From contig NZ_BLIV01000001.1 in assembly GCF_009811755.1 (NCBI RefSeq), positions 310,001-374,000 of the forward strand: a stretch of 64,000 nt of DNA. The letters run 5' to 3'. Source of the stretch: Roseobacter cerasinus (GTDB taxonomy: Bacteria; Pseudomonadota; Alphaproteobacteria; Rhodobacterales; Rhodobacteraceae). Both the position numbers and the translations under genes were made by a program. Below, one piece after another: positions 1 to 11,271 of the stretch (positions are counted from its first letter, which is position 1; each line of letters starts with the position of its first letter). Below the pieces are notes generated by a model, which made no database searches, was not told the origin of the DNA, and was given only the letters and a program-made list of their open reading frames with translations.

Positions 1-498
1 GACCACGCGCTTTTGCGCCTCGTCATAGCGCACCTCGGTATAGCCCGTGGTCGGGAAATCCTTGCGCAGCGGATAGCCGCGGAAGCCGTAGTCCGTCAGG
101 ATGCGCCGCAGGTCCGGGTGGCCCGAGAAGAGGATGCCGAACATATCGAATACTTCACGCTCAAACCAGTTGGCCGAGGGGTGCACCGAGACAATCGAGG
201 GTACCATAGCCTCTTCGCGGATGCTGACCCGCAGGCGAATACGGTGGTTCTGGTACATCGACAGCAGGTGATAGACCACGTCGAAGCGCTTGGCGCGGCC
301 CGTATAATCCACCGCCGTGATATCCACGAGCGAGGAGAACTGGCAGGTCGCGTCACTCTTCAGGAATTCCACCAACCCCACGATGTTCGAGGGCGTCACG
401 TCAAGGTTCAGCTCATCATGGGTCACATCCCAGGCCAGCACACAGTCGGTGCGTTTGGCTTCGATGTAAGCGCCCAGCTCTTTCAATGCGTCAGACAT
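1..498 (-). CDS. nuoC: NADH-quinone oxidoreductase subunit C (3' end outside window)
   Basis: This is the 30-kDa peripheral-arm subunit of respiratory complex I, which helps support the electron path from NADH to quinone on the cytoplasmic face of the membrane. The frame reads [16 protein letters not shown], and further on [18 protein letters not shown] and [15 protein letters not shown], which is the NuoC signature region around the conserved ERE(V)xDM(F)G block. The ATG at 498 is preceded by GAGGAGG-like sequence. About 166 codons are visible and the gene runs off the left edge without a stop. It begins 9 nt after the nuoB stop, in the order nuoA-nuoB-nuoC. Confidence 0.95.
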   Translation of the reverse strand, partial: MSDALKELGAYIEAKRTDCVLAWDVTHDELNLDVTPSNIVGLVEFLKSDATCQFSSLVDITAVDYTGRAKRFDVVYHLLSMYQNHRIRLRVSIREEAMVPSIVSVHPSANWFEREVFDMFGILFSGHPDLRRILTDYGFRGYPLRKDFPTTGYTEVRYDEAQKRVV

Positions 499-507
499 GC
501 GGCCTCC

Positions 508-1397
<890 letters not shown>

Positions 1398-1732
1398 GGC
1401 TTGGCTCCTTTTCTGTGGCACCGGTGCATTTCACACCATGCTGCCCCGCGGCGAACAGGGTTTATGCGGGTTTACGCCGGTCCCCCCTTAGGGTCAACAG
1501 AGGCCGCGCTCGAAAACCCCTTGATTAGATCAATAGGATTTACTCTCGGTTAGCGCTCTCAACATGGGAGCAAATGGCGCAGAACGCCAGCATTTCCAGC
1601 CATGTGTGATCCCGTGTCACACCCGGTACGGCGCGTTGACCCAAAGATCTTGGCGGTCACAGAGGCGCAAACTGCCCCTTGGAAAAGACGCCGCTCAGGG
1701 GGCTTCTGGTGGATCGCTTTGATGGGCCGCCG
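1398..1732. other. nuoA upstream / glcB downstream gap
   Basis: There are 335 bases without a supportable gene. The stretch should hold the promoter of the minus-strand nuo operon and the 3' end of glcB transcription. A 7-bp perfect inverted repeat (GGCCGCC, 7-nt loop, GGCGGCC) at 1725-1745 spans the glcB stop codon but has no T-run, so it is at best a weak terminator-like structure. I see no other clear motif. Confidence 0.5.
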
Positions 1733-3874
1733 TTAGAGGGCGGCCTTCAACTCCAACCGGCGAGCATGCAGCACCGGTTCTGTATAACCAGACGGCTGCA
1801 CCCGACCCTTGAACACCAGATCGCAGGCCGCCTGAAAGGCGATCCCGTCGAAGCCCGGCGCCATGGGCTGATAGAGCGGATCACCTGCATTCTGCTCATC
1901 GACCACTGCCGCCATCTTTCGCATGACACCCATGACCTGCTGTGCGTCAACCACACCGTGATGCAGCCAGTTCGCGATATGCTGCGCCGAGATCCGGCAG
2001 GTCGCGCGGTCTTCCATCAGACCCACATCGTTCATGTCCGGCACTTTTGAGCAACCCACACCCTGATCGACCCAGCGCACCACATAGCCCAGGATACCCT
2101 GCGCGTTGTTCTCCACCTCGCGGGTTTTCTGCGCGTCGGTCCACTTCTGATAAGTCGCCAGCGGGATATCCAGAACTGTATCCACATAGGCCCGCCGCCC
2201 ACCAGCGCGCAGCTTTTCCTGCACGGCAAAGACGTCCACCTTGTGATAATGCAGGCTGTGCAGCGTCGCGGCCGTGGGGCTGGGCACCCAGGCGCAGTTG
2301 GCCCCCGACTTCGGATGCTCGATCTTCTGTTCCAGCATCGCGGCCATCATATCGGGCATCGCCCACATGCCCTTGCCGATCTGCGCTTTGCCGCTGAGGC
2401 CGCACTCCAGCCCAATATCTACATTCTGGTTCTCGTAGGCTCCGATCCAGGCCTTGCGCTTGATGAAATCCTTGCGGCTGAAGGGCCCCGCCTCCATCGA
2501 GGTGTGGATCTCGTCGCCCGTGCGGTCCAGAAACCCGGTGTTGATGAAGGCCACTCGGCTCTTCGCCGCGCGGATGCACTCCTTGAGATTCACCGAGGTG
2601 CGCCGCTCCTCATCCATGATCCCCAGCTTGACAGTATATTGCGGCAATCCGAGGATTTGCTCAACGCGGGTGAAGATGCGATCCGCAAAAGCCACCTCGT
2701 CCGGCCCATGCATCTTGGGTTTCACCACATAGACCGAGCCTGTTAGCGAATTGCCGCCCTCGCGCTGCAGGTCATGCATCGCAATCAGAGTGGTGACCAG
2801 CGCATCCATCACGCCTTCAAATATCTCGTTGCCATCCTTGTCCAGAATGGCCGGATTGGTCATCAGATGACCCACATTCCGCACCAGCATCAACGCACAC
2901 CCCTTGAGCTTTAGCTTGGTGCCATCGGGGGCAATGAGTTCACGATCAGGGTTCAACGCCCGGGTGACGGGTTTGCCGCCCTTCTCAAACGTCTCCTGCA
3001 GATCGCCCTTCATCAACCCCAGCCAATTTGCGTAGGCAACGACCTTGTCTTCGGCATCCACACAAGCCACCGAATCCTCGCAATCCATGATCGCGGAGAC
3101 GGCACTCTCCATGCGCACATCGGCGAGGCCCGCCTGATCGCGGCTGCCAATCGCATGGGTGCGGTCAAAGACCAGCTCCACATGCAGCCCATTGTTGCGC
3201 AGCATCACCGTATCCGGCGCCTTTGGGTGCCCGGTGTAACCTACAAATTTCTCCGGCTGCGCCAGAAACTGGTCGTCCACCAACAGCGCGCCCTTGTGCA
3301 CGTAGTAGCGTTTCGCATCCGCGTGGGACGTGCGCGTGATCGGAAAGGCCTCATCCAGAAACACGCGCGCGCGGGCTACGACCCGTGCGCCTCGCCCCTG
3401 GTCATAGCCGCCCTTGGGTGGCGCGCTGCCCATGGCGTCGGTGCCGTAGAAACCGTCATAGAGGCTGCCCCAGCGCGCATTCGCGGCATTCAGCGCATAG
3501 CGTGCGTTGGTGATCGGCACCACCAGCTGTGGCCCGGGCACGGATGCGATCTCCGGGTCGACATTGGCGGTGTCGATCTCGAAGTCTTCTCCTTCCTCCA
3601 CAAGATACCCGATCTCGCGCAGAAAGGCGCAATACGCCTCATGATCATGCGGCTGCCCACGCTGCTCCAGATGCCAGGCGTCGATCTGCGCCTGCAAATC
3701 CTCCCGCTTGGCCAGCAGGTCTCGGTTCTCCTGCACTGTCTCGGTCACCAGATCGGAAAATCCCTGCCAAAAAGCAGCCGGGTCCACGCCGGTGCCGGGC
3801 AATGCCTGCTCCTCCAGAAAGGCCGCAAGCGCATCCGCCACCTGCAAATCGTTTTTCTGTTGGTAACCGGCCAT
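1733..3874 (-). CDS. glcB: Malate synthase G
   Basis: It condenses glyoxylate with acetyl-CoA to malate and CoA, feeding C2 compounds or glycolate-derived glyoxylate into central metabolism. At 713 residues it has the normal length of the monomeric G isoform. Visible landmarks are [23 protein letters not shown] in the barrel core, [44 protein letters not shown], and [11 protein letters not shown], in which the Asp near residue 622 corresponds to the catalytic base of the family. The start ATG at 3874 has GAGGAG 8 nt upstream. No isocitrate lyase gene is nearby, so context does not say whether it serves the glyoxylate shunt or glycolate use. Confidence 0.97.
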   Translation of the reverse strand: MAGYQQKNDLQVADALAAFLEEQALPGTGVDPAAFWQGFSDLVTETVQENRDLLAKREDLQAQIDAWHLEQRGQPHDHEAYCAFLREIGYLVEEGEDFEIDTANVDPEIASVPGPQLVVPITNARYALNAANARWGSLYDGFYGTDAMGSAPPKGGYDQGRGARVVARARVFLDEAFPITRTSHADAKRYYVHKGALLVDDQFLAQPEKFVGYTGHPKAPDTVMLRNNGLHVELVFDRTHAIGSRDQAGLADVRMESAVSAIMDCEDSVACVDAEDKVVAYANWLGLMKGDLQETFEKGGKPVTRALNPDRELIAPDGTKLKLKGCALMLVRNVGHLMTNPAILDKDGNEIFEGVMDALVTTLIAMHDLQREGGNSLTGSVYVVKPKMHGPDEVAFADRIFTRVEQILGLPQYTVKLGIMDEERRTSVNLKECIRAAKSRVAFINTGFLDRTGDEIHTSMEAGPFSRKDFIKRKAWIGAYENQNVDIGLECGLSGKAQIGKGMWAMPDMMAAMLEQKIEHPKSGANCAWVPSPTAATLHSLHYHKVDVFAVQEKLRAGGRRAYVDTVLDIPLATYQKWTDAQKTREVENNAQGILGYVVRWVDQGVGCSKVPDMNDVGLMEDRATCRISAQHIANWLHHGVVDAQQVMGVMRKMAAVVDEQNAGDPLYQPMAPGFDGIAFQAACDLVFKGRVQPSGYTEPVLHARRLELKAAL

Positions 3875-3972
3875 CGCAAACGCTCCTCAGTCTCAGCCAT
3901 CCGGGCAATTGCACGAAGGTTTAGGAGGAAAGTTTCCGATAGGCAACAAAATTGGTAATATTGCCTTACCAA

Positions 3973-4122
3973 TCAATTGGTGCCGCCGCCCTTCCTGTTG
4001 CGGCGGCACCGTTCCGAGCAATAGCGCACCTCTGCCCAGACCTTTTCCCATTTCTTGCGCCAGCTGAACGGACGCCCGCAGACCACACAAGGCTTCTGCG
4101 GCAAATCCCCTTTCCGGCGCAT
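3973..4122 (-). CDS. DUF2256 family small zinc-ribbon-like protein
   Basis: This is a 49-residue protein beginning [19 protein letters not shown] and continuing [21 protein letters not shown], so it has two cysteine pairs, CVVC and CSERC, around a conserved WRKKW stretch. That pattern is the DUF2256 family as I know it. Its function is not established; the cysteines suggest a zinc-binding fold. The ATG at 4122 lies 4 nt after the stop of the upstream small membrane gene on the same strand, so the pair is likely co-transcribed. No strong ribosome site precedes it, which fits translational coupling. It is short enough to be missed by automatic gene callers. Confidence 0.85.
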   Translation of the reverse strand: MRRKGDLPQKPCVVCGRPFSWRKKWEKVWAEVRYCSERCRRNRKGGGTN

Positions 4123-4126
4123 GTGA

Positions 4127-4315
4127 TCAGTCGCCCGATGTTACTGTGCCATTGATCTGCGCGTCTGTTGCGCTGACCTGGGGCCCGTTCAGATCGATCA
4201 CCGACGCAAGGCCCAGGCCAATCACGACCCCGAGGGTCAGAGCCACGCAGATGCCTGTGATGGAAACCCAGTGACGTTCCGCCTGACGTTCAATGTTCGT
4301 ATCGGGTGCTGACAT
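4127..4315 (-). CDS. Small single-pass membrane protein of unknown function
   Basis: This 62-residue protein starts [16 protein letters not shown], has one clear membrane helix ([22 protein letters not shown]) and ends in a short polar tail, [23 protein letters not shown] do not recognise a family. The ATG at 4315 has AAAGG about 7 nt upstream; a longer start at 4330 is possible but less likely. It precedes the DUF2256 gene by 4 nt and is divergent from pepN, so the gap 4316-4420 probably contains two promoters. Confidence 0.6.
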   Translation of the reverse strand: MSAPDTNIERQAERHWVSITGICVALTLGVVIGLGLASVIDLNGPQVSATDAQINGTVTSGD

Positions 4316-4420
4316 GATCATACCTTTCATCTAGTGCGTGTAAGCCGGGTTGCGAGCCGGCACTTCGCTGATTAACGTCCACATCATCTCTCCGGTTCCA
4401 TGACCCAAGCAGGTGATCTG

Positions 4421-6970
4421 ATGCGTGACGCGGCTCCAACGACCATTTTTCTTAAGGATTACAAACCTTTCGGCTTTGACGTCACCTCCGTAGCGCTGAC
4501 GTTTGACCTCAACCCGCATGCCACCCGCGTGAAAAGCCGGATTGCCTTTGCACCGACCTCAGACGCGGAGGAGGAGATCTTCCTGCATGGCGAAAACCTG
4601 ACCCTGATCTCCGCACGCATCGATGGCCAACCGGTGGCGCCCGAGATCACCGACCAGGGCCTGACATGCAAGGTGCCCGCGACCCCCTTCGTCTGGGAGG
4701 CGGAGGTGGAGATCGATCCCGCCAACAACACAGCACTCGAAGGCTTGTATATGTCGAACGGCATGTACTGTACCCAATGCGAGGCCGAGGGCTTTCGCAA
4801 GATCACCTACTACCCCGACCGCCCGGATGTGATGAGCGTCTTCACCGTCACGATCAACGGCCCGCACCCGGTGCTGCTGTCAAACGGCAACCCGGTGAAT
4901 GCCTCCGAGGGGCGCGCTGAATGGCACGACCCCTGGCCCAAGCCCGCCTATCTCTTCGCCCTTGTCGCCGGAGACCTTGTGGCGCACTCCGACAGTTTCA
5001 CCACGAGGTCCGGGCAGGAGGTCGATCTGAATCTCTACGTCCGTCCGGGTGATGAGGGCAAATGCGCCTTTGGCATGCAGGCGCTGAAAGACTCCATGAA
5101 ATGGGATGAGGACGTTTATGGCCGGGAATACGACCTGGATGTCTTCAATATCGTGGCCGTGGACGATTTCAACATGGGCGCGATGGAAAACAAGGGCTTG
5201 AACATTTTCAACTCTTCCGCCGTGCTGGCCAGCCCGGAGACGGCCACGGATAGCAATTTTGAGCGGATTGAGGCGATCATCGCCCATGAATACTTCCACA
5301 ACTGGACGGGCAATCGCATCACCTGCCGTGACTGGTTCCAGCTGTGCCTGAAAGAGGGTCTGACGGTCTTTCGCGACAGCCAGTTTACCTCTGACATGCG
5401 CTCTGCCCCGGTAAAACGCATCTCGGATGTGATTGAGCTGCGCGCCCGCCAGTTCCCCGAGGATCAGGGGCCACTGGCGCACCCGGTTCGGCCAGAAAGC
5501 TTTCAGGAAATCAATAACTTCTACACGGCAACGGTCTATGAAAAAGGCGCGGAGGTCATTGGCATGTTGCGCCGTCTTGTCGGCGCTGAGGCTTACAGCA
5601 AAGCGCTGGATCTCTATTTCGACCGGCACGACGGGCAAGCCTGCACTATCGAGGACTGGCTGAAGGTCTTTGAAGACACAACAGGCCGCGACCTCAGCCA
5701 GTTCAAGCGCTGGTACTCGCAGGCTGGCACACCCACGGTGACAGTCAAAGATGCTTGGTATGCAGGAACTTATATCCTGACCTTCACGCAAGACTTGAAG
5801 CCATCAGCGACGACAGCTGACCCGCAGCCGCAAGTCATCCCCATCGTGACGGGACTCTTGTCGCCGAGCGGTGAGGAACTGGTGCCCAGCCAGGTGCTGG
5901 AGTTGACCGAGGCGTCGCAGTCCTTCACCTTCGAGGGCCTGTCCGAACGCCCGATCCCCTCAGTGCTGCGCGGCTTCTCCGCACCGGTGGTCTTGCAACG
6001 CGATTTGCCCGAGGAGCACACCGCCTTTCTCTTGGCCCATGACACGGACCCGTTCAACCGATGGGAAGCCGGGCGCGATCTGGCCCGCAAAAGCCTACTC
6101 GGAATGATCCGCGAGGGGGCCGCACCCGATGCAAAATATCTCGACGGGCTGCGGGCCGTCTTCGCCGACGACAGTCTAGACCCTGCGTACCGCGCCCTGA
6201 TGCTGGGGGTGCCGGGCCAGTCCGACCTGGCGCGAACGCTGCATGAACTGGGCGAAGTGCCGGATCCGCAGGCAATCTGGGACAACGCCGAAGGGATGGG
6301 CCGTGCGCAGGCAGACAAGCTGGGCGATCTGCTGCCCGGCATTTATGATCAGCATCAGGTCCGCGAGCCGTATCAACCCAATGCCGAGCAATCGGGCCGC
6401 CGCAGCCTCGCCAATGCCGCTCTCCGGCTGATGTCGCTGACCGACGGCCCGGACCGCGCGCAAGCCCAATACGATGCGGCGGACAACATGACCCAGCAAC
6501 TGACCGCGCTGTCGGTCTTGCTGCGCCAGAAGGCGGGCGACGACGCGCTGCGCGCCTTTGAACAACAATGGTCTCACGACCGATTGGTGATGGACAAATG
6601 GTTCGGCCTGCAAGTCATGCAAGCGGAGCCAAACCAGGTGGCATCGACGGCACAGCGCCTGACCGAACACGCCGACTTCAACTGGAAGAACCCCAACCGT
6701 TTCCGAGCGGTCATAGGCGCGATGGCCAGTCACCACGCGGGCTTTCATCACGAAAGTGGCGCGGCCTATACGTTGCTCGCCGATTGGCTGATCAAGCTCG
6801 ATCCGGTCAACCCGCAGACCACCGCGCGCATGTGCTCCGTCTTTCAGACGTGGAAACGCTATGACGAGAGCCGCCAGGCCAAGATCGCGGCGGAGCTTGA
6901 CCGCATTCTCGCGCTGCCCGATCTGTCGCGTGATACCACCGAAATGCTCACCCGTATCCGAGGAACCTGA
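4421..6970 (+). CDS. pepN: Aminopeptidase N (M1 family)
   Basis: This 849-residue zinc metallopeptidase removes N-terminal amino acids from peptides in the cytoplasm. The exopeptidase signature GAMENKGLN is present around residue 252, and the zinc motif reads HEYFHNWTGNRITCRDWF with the first His at residue 289, followed by CLKEGLTVFRD carrying the third zinc ligand. The N-terminal FLKDYKPFGF is typical of the bacterial PepN subfamily. I prefer the ATG at 4421 because AGGTGA sits just upstream; an ATG at 4400 would add 7 residues. The SDR gene follows after 3 nt, and the two are probably transcribed together. Confidence 0.96.
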   Translation: MRDAAPTTIFLKDYKPFGFDVTSVALTFDLNPHATRVKSRIAFAPTSDAEEEIFLHGENLTLISARIDGQPVAPEITDQGLTCKVPATPFVWEAEVEIDPANNTALEGLYMSNGMYCTQCEAEGFRKITYYPDRPDVMSVFTVTINGPHPVLLSNGNPVNASEGRAEWHDPWPKPAYLFALVAGDLVAHSDSFTTRSGQEVDLNLYVRPGDEGKCAFGMQALKDSMKWDEDVYGREYDLDVFNIVAVDDFNMGAMENKGLNIFNSSAVLASPETATDSNFERIEAIIAHEYFHNWTGNRITCRDWFQLCLKEGLTVFRDSQFTSDMRSAPVKRISDVIELRARQFPEDQGPLAHPVRPESFQEINNFYTATVYEKGAEVIGMLRRLVGAEAYSKALDLYFDRHDGQACTIEDWLKVFEDTTGRDLSQFKRWYSQAGTPTVTVKDAWYAGTYILTFTQDLKPSATTADPQPQVIPIVTGLLSPSGEELVPSQVLELTEASQSFTFEGLSERPIPSVLRGFSAPVVLQRDLPEEHTAFLLAHDTDPFNRWEAGRDLARKSLLGMIREGAAPDAKYLDGLRAVFADDSLDPAYRALMLGVPGQSDLARTLHELGEVPDPQAIWDNAEGMGRAQADKLGDLLPGIYDQHQVREPYQPNAEQSGRRSLANAALRLMSLTDGPDRAQAQYDAADNMTQQLTALSVLLRQKAGDDALRAFEQQWSHDRLVMDKWFGLQVMQAEPNQVASTAQRLTEHADFNWKNPNRFRAVIGAMASHHAGFHHESGAAYTLLADWLIKLDPVNPQTTARMCSVFQTWKRYDESRQAKIAAELDRILALPDLSRDTTEMLTRIRGT

Positions 6971-6973
6971 CCC

Positions 6974-7714
6974 ATGAAACCTGTTCTGCTCATCACCGGC
7001 GGCTCTGCCGGCATTGGGGCGGCCTGCGCACGCATTGCCGCCACCCAAGGCTATGATCTCGCGCTGAATTACCGCTCCGACACTTCTGCTGCCGAGGCCG
7101 TCGCCGCAGACTGCCGCGCCGCAGGCGCAAAGGTCGTGCTTTGCCAGGGCGATGTGGCTGATCCCGGTGCAATTGCTGCGGTCTATGCCAAGATCGACAC
7201 GGAATTTGGCCGGGTCGACGCGCTGATCAACAATGCGGGCGTCGTGGATCAGACCGCCAAACTTACGGATATGGACCACGCCCGCCTGCGCCGCATGTTT
7301 GACATCAACGTGATCGGCGCGATGCTTGTCGCGAAGAAGGCTGTGGTGCGCATGCAGGCGCAGGGAGACGGCGGGGTCATAGTGAATATCTCCTCAGCCG
7401 CAGCGCGCCTCGGCTCGGGCAATCAATACCTTGACTATGCTGCGTCCAAGGCGGCAATTGATTGCTTTACCAAAGGGTTGTCGGACGAAGTTGCAGCGGA
7501 TAATATCCGTGTCATGGCGCTGCGCCCCGGGCTGATCGAGACAGAGATACACGCCAAGGGCGGCGAGCCGGGCCGCGCAGACCGCCTTGCGCATATGGTG
7601 CCGATGAAGCGCAAAGGCTCAGCCGAGGAGGTCGCCCGGCCGATCATCTGGCTGCTGTCTGACGACGCAAGCTATGTGACCGGCTCGACGCTGGACGTCA
7701 CGGGTGGCCGCTGA
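6974..7714 (+). CDS. SDR family oxidoreductase
   Basis: This is a 246-residue classical short-chain dehydrogenase/reductase. The nucleotide-binding TGGSAGIG motif is at residues 8-15, NNAG follows FGRVDALI, and the catalytic set is visible as the Ser of NISSAAARLG and YAASK. An Arg in NYRSDTSAAEA after the second strand is consistent with NADP(H) preference. The substrate cannot be told from sequence. The C terminus (ASYVTGSTLDVTGGR) is complete. It starts 3 nt after pepN and overlaps the next gene by 11 nt. Confidence 0.92.
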   Translation: MKPVLLITGGSAGIGAACARIAATQGYDLALNYRSDTSAAEAVAADCRAAGAKVVLCQGDVADPGAIAAVYAKIDTEFGRVDALINNAGVVDQTAKLTDMDHARLRRMFDINVIGAMLVAKKAVVRMQAQGDGGVIVNISSAAARLGSGNQYLDYAASKAAIDCFTKGLSDEVAADNIRVMALRPGLIETEIHAKGGEPGRADRLAHMVPMKRKGSAEEVARPIIWLLSDDASYVTGSTLDVTGGR

Positions 7715-8141
7715 GCCATTTGTCTATCACCGGCAGGGCCGCAGCCGGGCCACCATTGGCGTCGTGCTCGCAGTTTGGATCGCTGCGATCCTTGCAATCC
7801 TCCTTGTGCAGGCGTCGCCTTGGCTGATGGCGGCGCTGGTACTCTTTACACTCCCCGCGCTCTGGGAGGTTTGGGCCAACCCTTCGGCGGGCCTGCGCAT
7901 GGACCGCGATGGCATTCACTGGTTCACGGGCAAACGCGCCGCAACCCTCAAATGGACAGAGGTCGATCATATGCGTCTCGATACGCGTATTGACCTCTCG
8001 GTGCGCATCTCTGCTGTTTTGCTCAGCGGGCGCAAGCTGCGCCTGCCTTATGAGGCGACACCTCCGCACAAGGCCTTCGAAGCCGCGCTGCACCACCTGG
8101 GCGTTCGCACCGAACGGCATCACTTCTCATGGATCGGCTAG
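7704..8141 (+). CDS. Two-helix membrane protein of unknown function
   Basis: This 145-residue protein starts from a GTG at 7704 inside the end of the SDR gene. It has two adjacent hydrophobic helices near residues 17-60 (TIGVVLAVWIAAILAILLVQ and WLMAALVLFTLPALWEVW), then a soluble C-terminal part rich in beta-type sequence (GLRMDRDGIHWFTGKR, LRLPYEATPPHKAFEAAL). The pattern resembles small PH-like membrane proteins, but I cannot assign a family. The overlap implies coupling to the SDR. Confidence 0.75.
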   Translation: MAAEPFVYHRQGRSRATIGVVLAVWIAAILAILLVQASPWLMAALVLFTLPALWEVWANPSAGLRMDRDGIHWFTGKRAATLKWTEVDHMRLDTRIDLSVRISAVLLSGRKLRLPYEATPPHKAFEAALHHLGVRTERHHFSWIG

Positions 8142-8142
8142 T

Positions 8143-8796
8143 CTAGCGTTCTTCACGGTGCTCGCGCTTCCGGCGCTTGCGCTCCGGTTCGGGAGGTGCG
8201 GCACAATACGGCTGCGCGCTGACCCAGCCTGCGATGTCGCGCCGCTTTGAGGCCACGCGCATTGGCCCCCAATCCGCCGCCACACCGCGCCATTTGCTGT
8301 CACGCCCCGAAATCACCCCATCACGGGGCACGGTCACCGCCATGATGCGGATTGCGCAACTGAGATTATCGCCACCATCTTTCAGCGCCTCACCGCTTCC
8401 AGCCCGGCAGCCATAGCCGCGCGCCGTAGCGGGCAGGATCTGCAAAAGGCCGTACCAGCGGCCCCCGCCACCCACAGCCCAGGGTTTGTAAGTGCTTTCA
8501 TGCTTGGCCAGCGCCGACATGAACCCGACCCAGAAGGCTTCACGCCCCACCTGCCCCGCCGCCTCATAGTAAGGGCACCACTCGGTGATATCACCGGGCA
8601 CCGTCTCCACCAGCGCACGCCCATGGGTGCGCAACGCCTGCAGGGCCGCAGCATGCCACAGCCTGTGGTTTTCCATGTGGCTCCACCGCATGCGCGGAAA
8701 GAGCTGCGGCGTCTCAGGCGAATCGTTGGCCTGCGTCAATGTGGGGGCGGCGACGGCCACCACAGCGGCGAAGAGGAGCGTGGACAGTCTCATCAT
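8143..8796 (-). CDS. Exported lytic transglycosylase-like (SLT) protein
   Basis: This 217-residue protein has a signal peptide (MMRLSTLLFAAVVAVAAPTLTQA) and an SLT/goose-lysozyme-like domain. The candidate catalytic Glu lies in ALAKHESTYKPWAVG, and the following GRWYGLLQILPATARGYGC is the typical substrate-groove block (GLLQ-P-TA). It should cleave peptidoglycan glycan strands in the periplasm. The C terminus is strongly basic (PERKRRKREHREER). I start it at the ATG at 8796, with AGAGG upstream; the next ATG is immediately adjacent. A longer frame to 8952 lacks a ribosome site and would bury the signal peptide. It converges with the gene to its left by 1 nt. Confidence 0.85.
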   Translation of the reverse strand: MMRLSTLLFAAVVAVAAPTLTQANDSPETPQLFPRMRWSHMENHRLWHAAALQALRTHGRALVETVPGDITEWCPYYEAAGQVGREAFWVGFMSALAKHESTYKPWAVGGGGRWYGLLQILPATARGYGCRAGSGEALKDGGDNLSCAIRIMAVTVPRDGVISGRDSKWRGVAADWGPMRVASKRRDIAGWVSAQPYCAAPPEPERKRRKREHREER

Positions 8797-9159
8797 CCGG
8801 CCTCTATGCGCCGACTCACTTGGTCTGTGCAAGGGCGGGCCAAGCGGTTGCGCGGGCCTTGGCGCAACCTTCGCGGGAAGTATCTGACCGTCCTGCCTGA
8901 ATATCAGTACGTGCGTCATCCTGTCTTCCCGCAGGGCGGGAAACAATGACATATTTTCGTGCTGGCGTCATTTTTTAGCCTTAAAACCCGGGCAATAAGC
9001 ACAAGTAGCGGGGCCAACAAACGTTTGAGCAATCACTTGCGCGCAGACAGCGCCACAAGGCGGCGATTGTAACCTGTCTGTGGTCTTGCAGCGCGGTCGG
9101 GTCGAAAGCGGCACCGGATGGCTGTGAGGGAAGGGTATCGACATGGGAGACGAGGCATC
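8797..9159. other. Divergent intergenic region, no gene supported
   Basis: These 363 bases separate the minus-strand lytic transglycosylase from the plus-strand gene at 9160 and should carry both promoters. A minus-strand frame ending at 8977 contains CAYCPGFKAKK and several cysteines, but it lacks a ribosome site and family support, so I leave it out. GGGAGACGAGG just before 9160 is the ribosome site of the right-hand gene. Confidence 0.4.
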
Positions 9160-9651
9160 ATGAGCAATATTCCAGCAGACGCAGCACATTGGGACAGCGG
9201 CGATTGGATCGACTGGCATCGGCAAGCTGCCCCACCGCAGCACACAAGCGCGCCCTGTGCGGCTCCATCCGACGACCCGCAGGCACGGTTGCACAGCCTT
9301 CATCTGCGGATGATCCAATGCGCGCGCGCCTATCATGAGCTGACAGGGCTGCACCTGCCCATCTATGAAGGGATCGCCCGCATTCACGCGGCCATCGCCT
9401 TTGACCTTCCGGCATCAGACCCGGTGCAGGGAGAGTATGATCTGGACGCCGCCCAGATCATCACACTGGCGCCCGGCGGGCCGCATGACATTATCACCGT
9501 CGATCTGTCGCAACCCTTCTGCTGCCTCATCGTCGTGCGGATCAACGAGGACTTCAGCAGCGAGGCCCGCATGATGCCGCGCAAACGCTTGCCCGATCAG
9601 GCAGATCGCAGCATCGACCTGCGCTGGCGCGACATGCCGACCGCCCGCTAA
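9160..9651 (+). CDS. Conserved-looking protein of unknown function
   Basis: This 163-residue soluble protein starts [22 protein letters not shown] with GGAGACGAGG 5-11 nt upstream of the ATG. The central helix [38 protein letters not shown] is followed by a beta-rich part, [20 protein letters not shown] and [13 protein letters not shown] do not recognise the family. There is no signal peptide or membrane segment. It is followed by a strong hairpin at 9664, so it appears to be a single-gene unit before gatB. Confidence 0.65.
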   Translation: MSNIPADAAHWDSGDWIDWHRQAAPPQHTSAPCAAPSDDPQARLHSLHLRMIQCARAYHELTGLHLPIYEGIARIHAAIAFDLPASDPVQGEYDLDAAQIITLAPGGPHDIITVDLSQPFCCLIVVRINEDFSSEARMMPRKRLPDQADRSIDLRWRDMPTAR

Positions 9652-9663
9652 AGCGCTCAAGCG

Positions 9664-9686
9664 GCAGGGCTTGCAGCAAGCCCTGC
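9664..9686 (+). terminator. Hairpin downstream of the 9160 gene
   Basis: A perfect 10-bp stem (GCAGGGCTTG, loop CAG, CAAGCCCTGC) begins 12 nt after the stop codon. There is no T-run after it, so it may be a Rho-assisted or mRNA-stabilising structure rather than a classical terminator. Confidence 0.5.
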
Positions 9687-9734
9687 GCTGCCCTAAACCC
9701 CTCGGACACGCCGACCTGCCTGACGAGGGACCCG

Positions 9735-11246
9735 ATGCTTGACCTGACCTACGACACCCCCGAGCCCAAAGTGATTGCGGGCGCCAAACATGACTGGGAA
9801 CTGGTTATCGGCATGGAGGTGCACGCGCAGGTCACGTCAAAGGCGAAACTCTTCTCTGCCGCCTCCACCAAATTCGGGGCTGAACCCAACAATAACGTCT
9901 CTTTCGTGGATGCGGCGATGCCCGGCATGTTGCCCACGATCAATGAATTCTGCGTGGAACAGGCCGTGCGCACCGGTCTGGGGCTGAAGGCGGCGATCAA
10001 CCTGACCTCCGCCTTCGACCGCAAGAATTATTTCTACCCCGACTTGCCGCAGGGCTATCAGATTTCGCAGCTCTACCACCCCATCGTCGGCGAGGGTGAG
10101 GTGCTGGTTGAGATGGGCGACGGGACGGCGCGGCTCGTGCGGGTCGAACGCATTCACCTGGAACAGGACGCGGGGAAGAGCATCCACGACATGGACCCGA
10201 ACATGTCCTTCGTGGACCTCAACCGCACCGGCGTGGCGCTGATGGAGATTGTCAGCCGCCCCGACATTCGCGGCCCCGAAGAAGCCGCCGCCTATGTGGC
10301 CAAGCTGCGCCAGATCCTGCGGTACTTGGGCACCTGCGACGGCAATATGCAGAACGGCAACCTGCGCGCCGACGTAAACGTCTCAATCTGTCGCCCCGGC
10401 GACTACGAGAAGTATCAGGCAACGCAGGATTTCAGCCATCTGGGCACCCGCTGCGAAATCAAGAACATGAACTCCATGCGGTTCATCCAACAAGCCATCG
10501 ACGTCGAGGCGCGGCGGCAAATCGCCATTGTTGAGGCAGGCGGCACAGTTGATCAGGAAACCCGGCTCTACGACCCGGACAAGAACGAGACTCGCTCCAT
10601 GCGCTCCAAGGAAGAGGCGCATGACTATCGCTACTTCCCCGATCCCGACCTTCTGCCGCTGGAAATCGAGCAGGCCTGGGTTGATGACATCGGGGCCAAC
10701 TTGCCCGAACTGCCCGATGCCAAGAAGGCACGATTCATCGCGGATTTCGGCTTGAGCGATTATGACGCGAGCGTCCTGACCGCCGATTTGGACAGCGCCG
10801 GGTACTTCGAAGCGGTGGCCAAGGGCCGCGACGGCAAGATGGCCGCGAACTGGGTGATCAATGAGCTGTTTGGGCGTCTGAAAAAGGACGACACCGACAT
10901 CACCGACAGCCCCGTCTCACCGGCACAACTGGGTGGTGTGATTGATCTGATCGCCTCCGATGCCATCTCCGGCAAAATCGCCAAGGAGCTCTTCGAGATC
11001 GTCTACACCGAAGGCGGGGACCCGGCCGAGATCGTCGAGGCGCGCGGCATGAAGCAGGTCACCGACACCGGCGCCATCGAGGCCGCTGTCGATGAAATCA
11101 TCGCCGCGAACCCCGATCAGGTGGCCAAGGCGCAAGAGAACCCCAAGCTGGCAGGCTGGTTCGTCGGTCAGGTGATGAAGGCCACGGGCGGCAAAGCCAA
11201 TCCGAAAGTCGTGAACCAGCTGGTGTCGCAAAAGCTTAAAGGCTGA
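9735..11246 (+). CDS. gatB: Aspartyl/glutamyl-tRNA amidotransferase subunit B
   Basis: This 503-residue subunit of GatCAB amidates Glu-tRNA(Gln) and Asp-tRNA(Asn). GatB-typical blocks are visible: [13 protein letters not shown] near the N terminus, [47 protein letters not shown], and [13 protein letters not shown]. The C-terminal YqeY-like tail that binds tRNA ends in [18 protein letters not shown]. The start ATG has GAGGGAC upstream. gatA and gatC are not in the window, so the genes are dispersed here. Confidence 0.97.
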   Translation: MLDLTYDTPEPKVIAGAKHDWELVIGMEVHAQVTSKAKLFSAASTKFGAEPNNNVSFVDAAMPGMLPTINEFCVEQAVRTGLGLKAAINLTSAFDRKNYFYPDLPQGYQISQLYHPIVGEGEVLVEMGDGTARLVRVERIHLEQDAGKSIHDMDPNMSFVDLNRTGVALMEIVSRPDIRGPEEAAAYVAKLRQILRYLGTCDGNMQNGNLRADVNVSICRPGDYEKYQATQDFSHLGTRCEIKNMNSMRFIQQAIDVEARRQIAIVEAGGTVDQETRLYDPDKNETRSMRSKEEAHDYRYFPDPDLLPLEIEQAWVDDIGANLPELPDAKKARFIADFGLSDYDASVLTADLDSAGYFEAVAKGRDGKMAANWVINELFGRLKKDDTDITDSPVSPAQLGGVIDLIASDAISGKIAKELFEIVYTEGGDPAEIVEARGMKQVTDTGAIEAAVDEIIAANPDQVAKAQENPKLAGWFVGQVMKATGGKANPKVVNQLVSQKLKG

Positions 11247-11271
11247 CGCCCCTCACAGCGGAGGCCGAGCC

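Noticed and set aside
8968-9387. Minus-strand frame ending CAYCPGFKAKK before the hypothetical gene at 9160
   Set aside because: It overlaps the well-started plus-strand gene, lacks a ribosome site and has no recognisable family.
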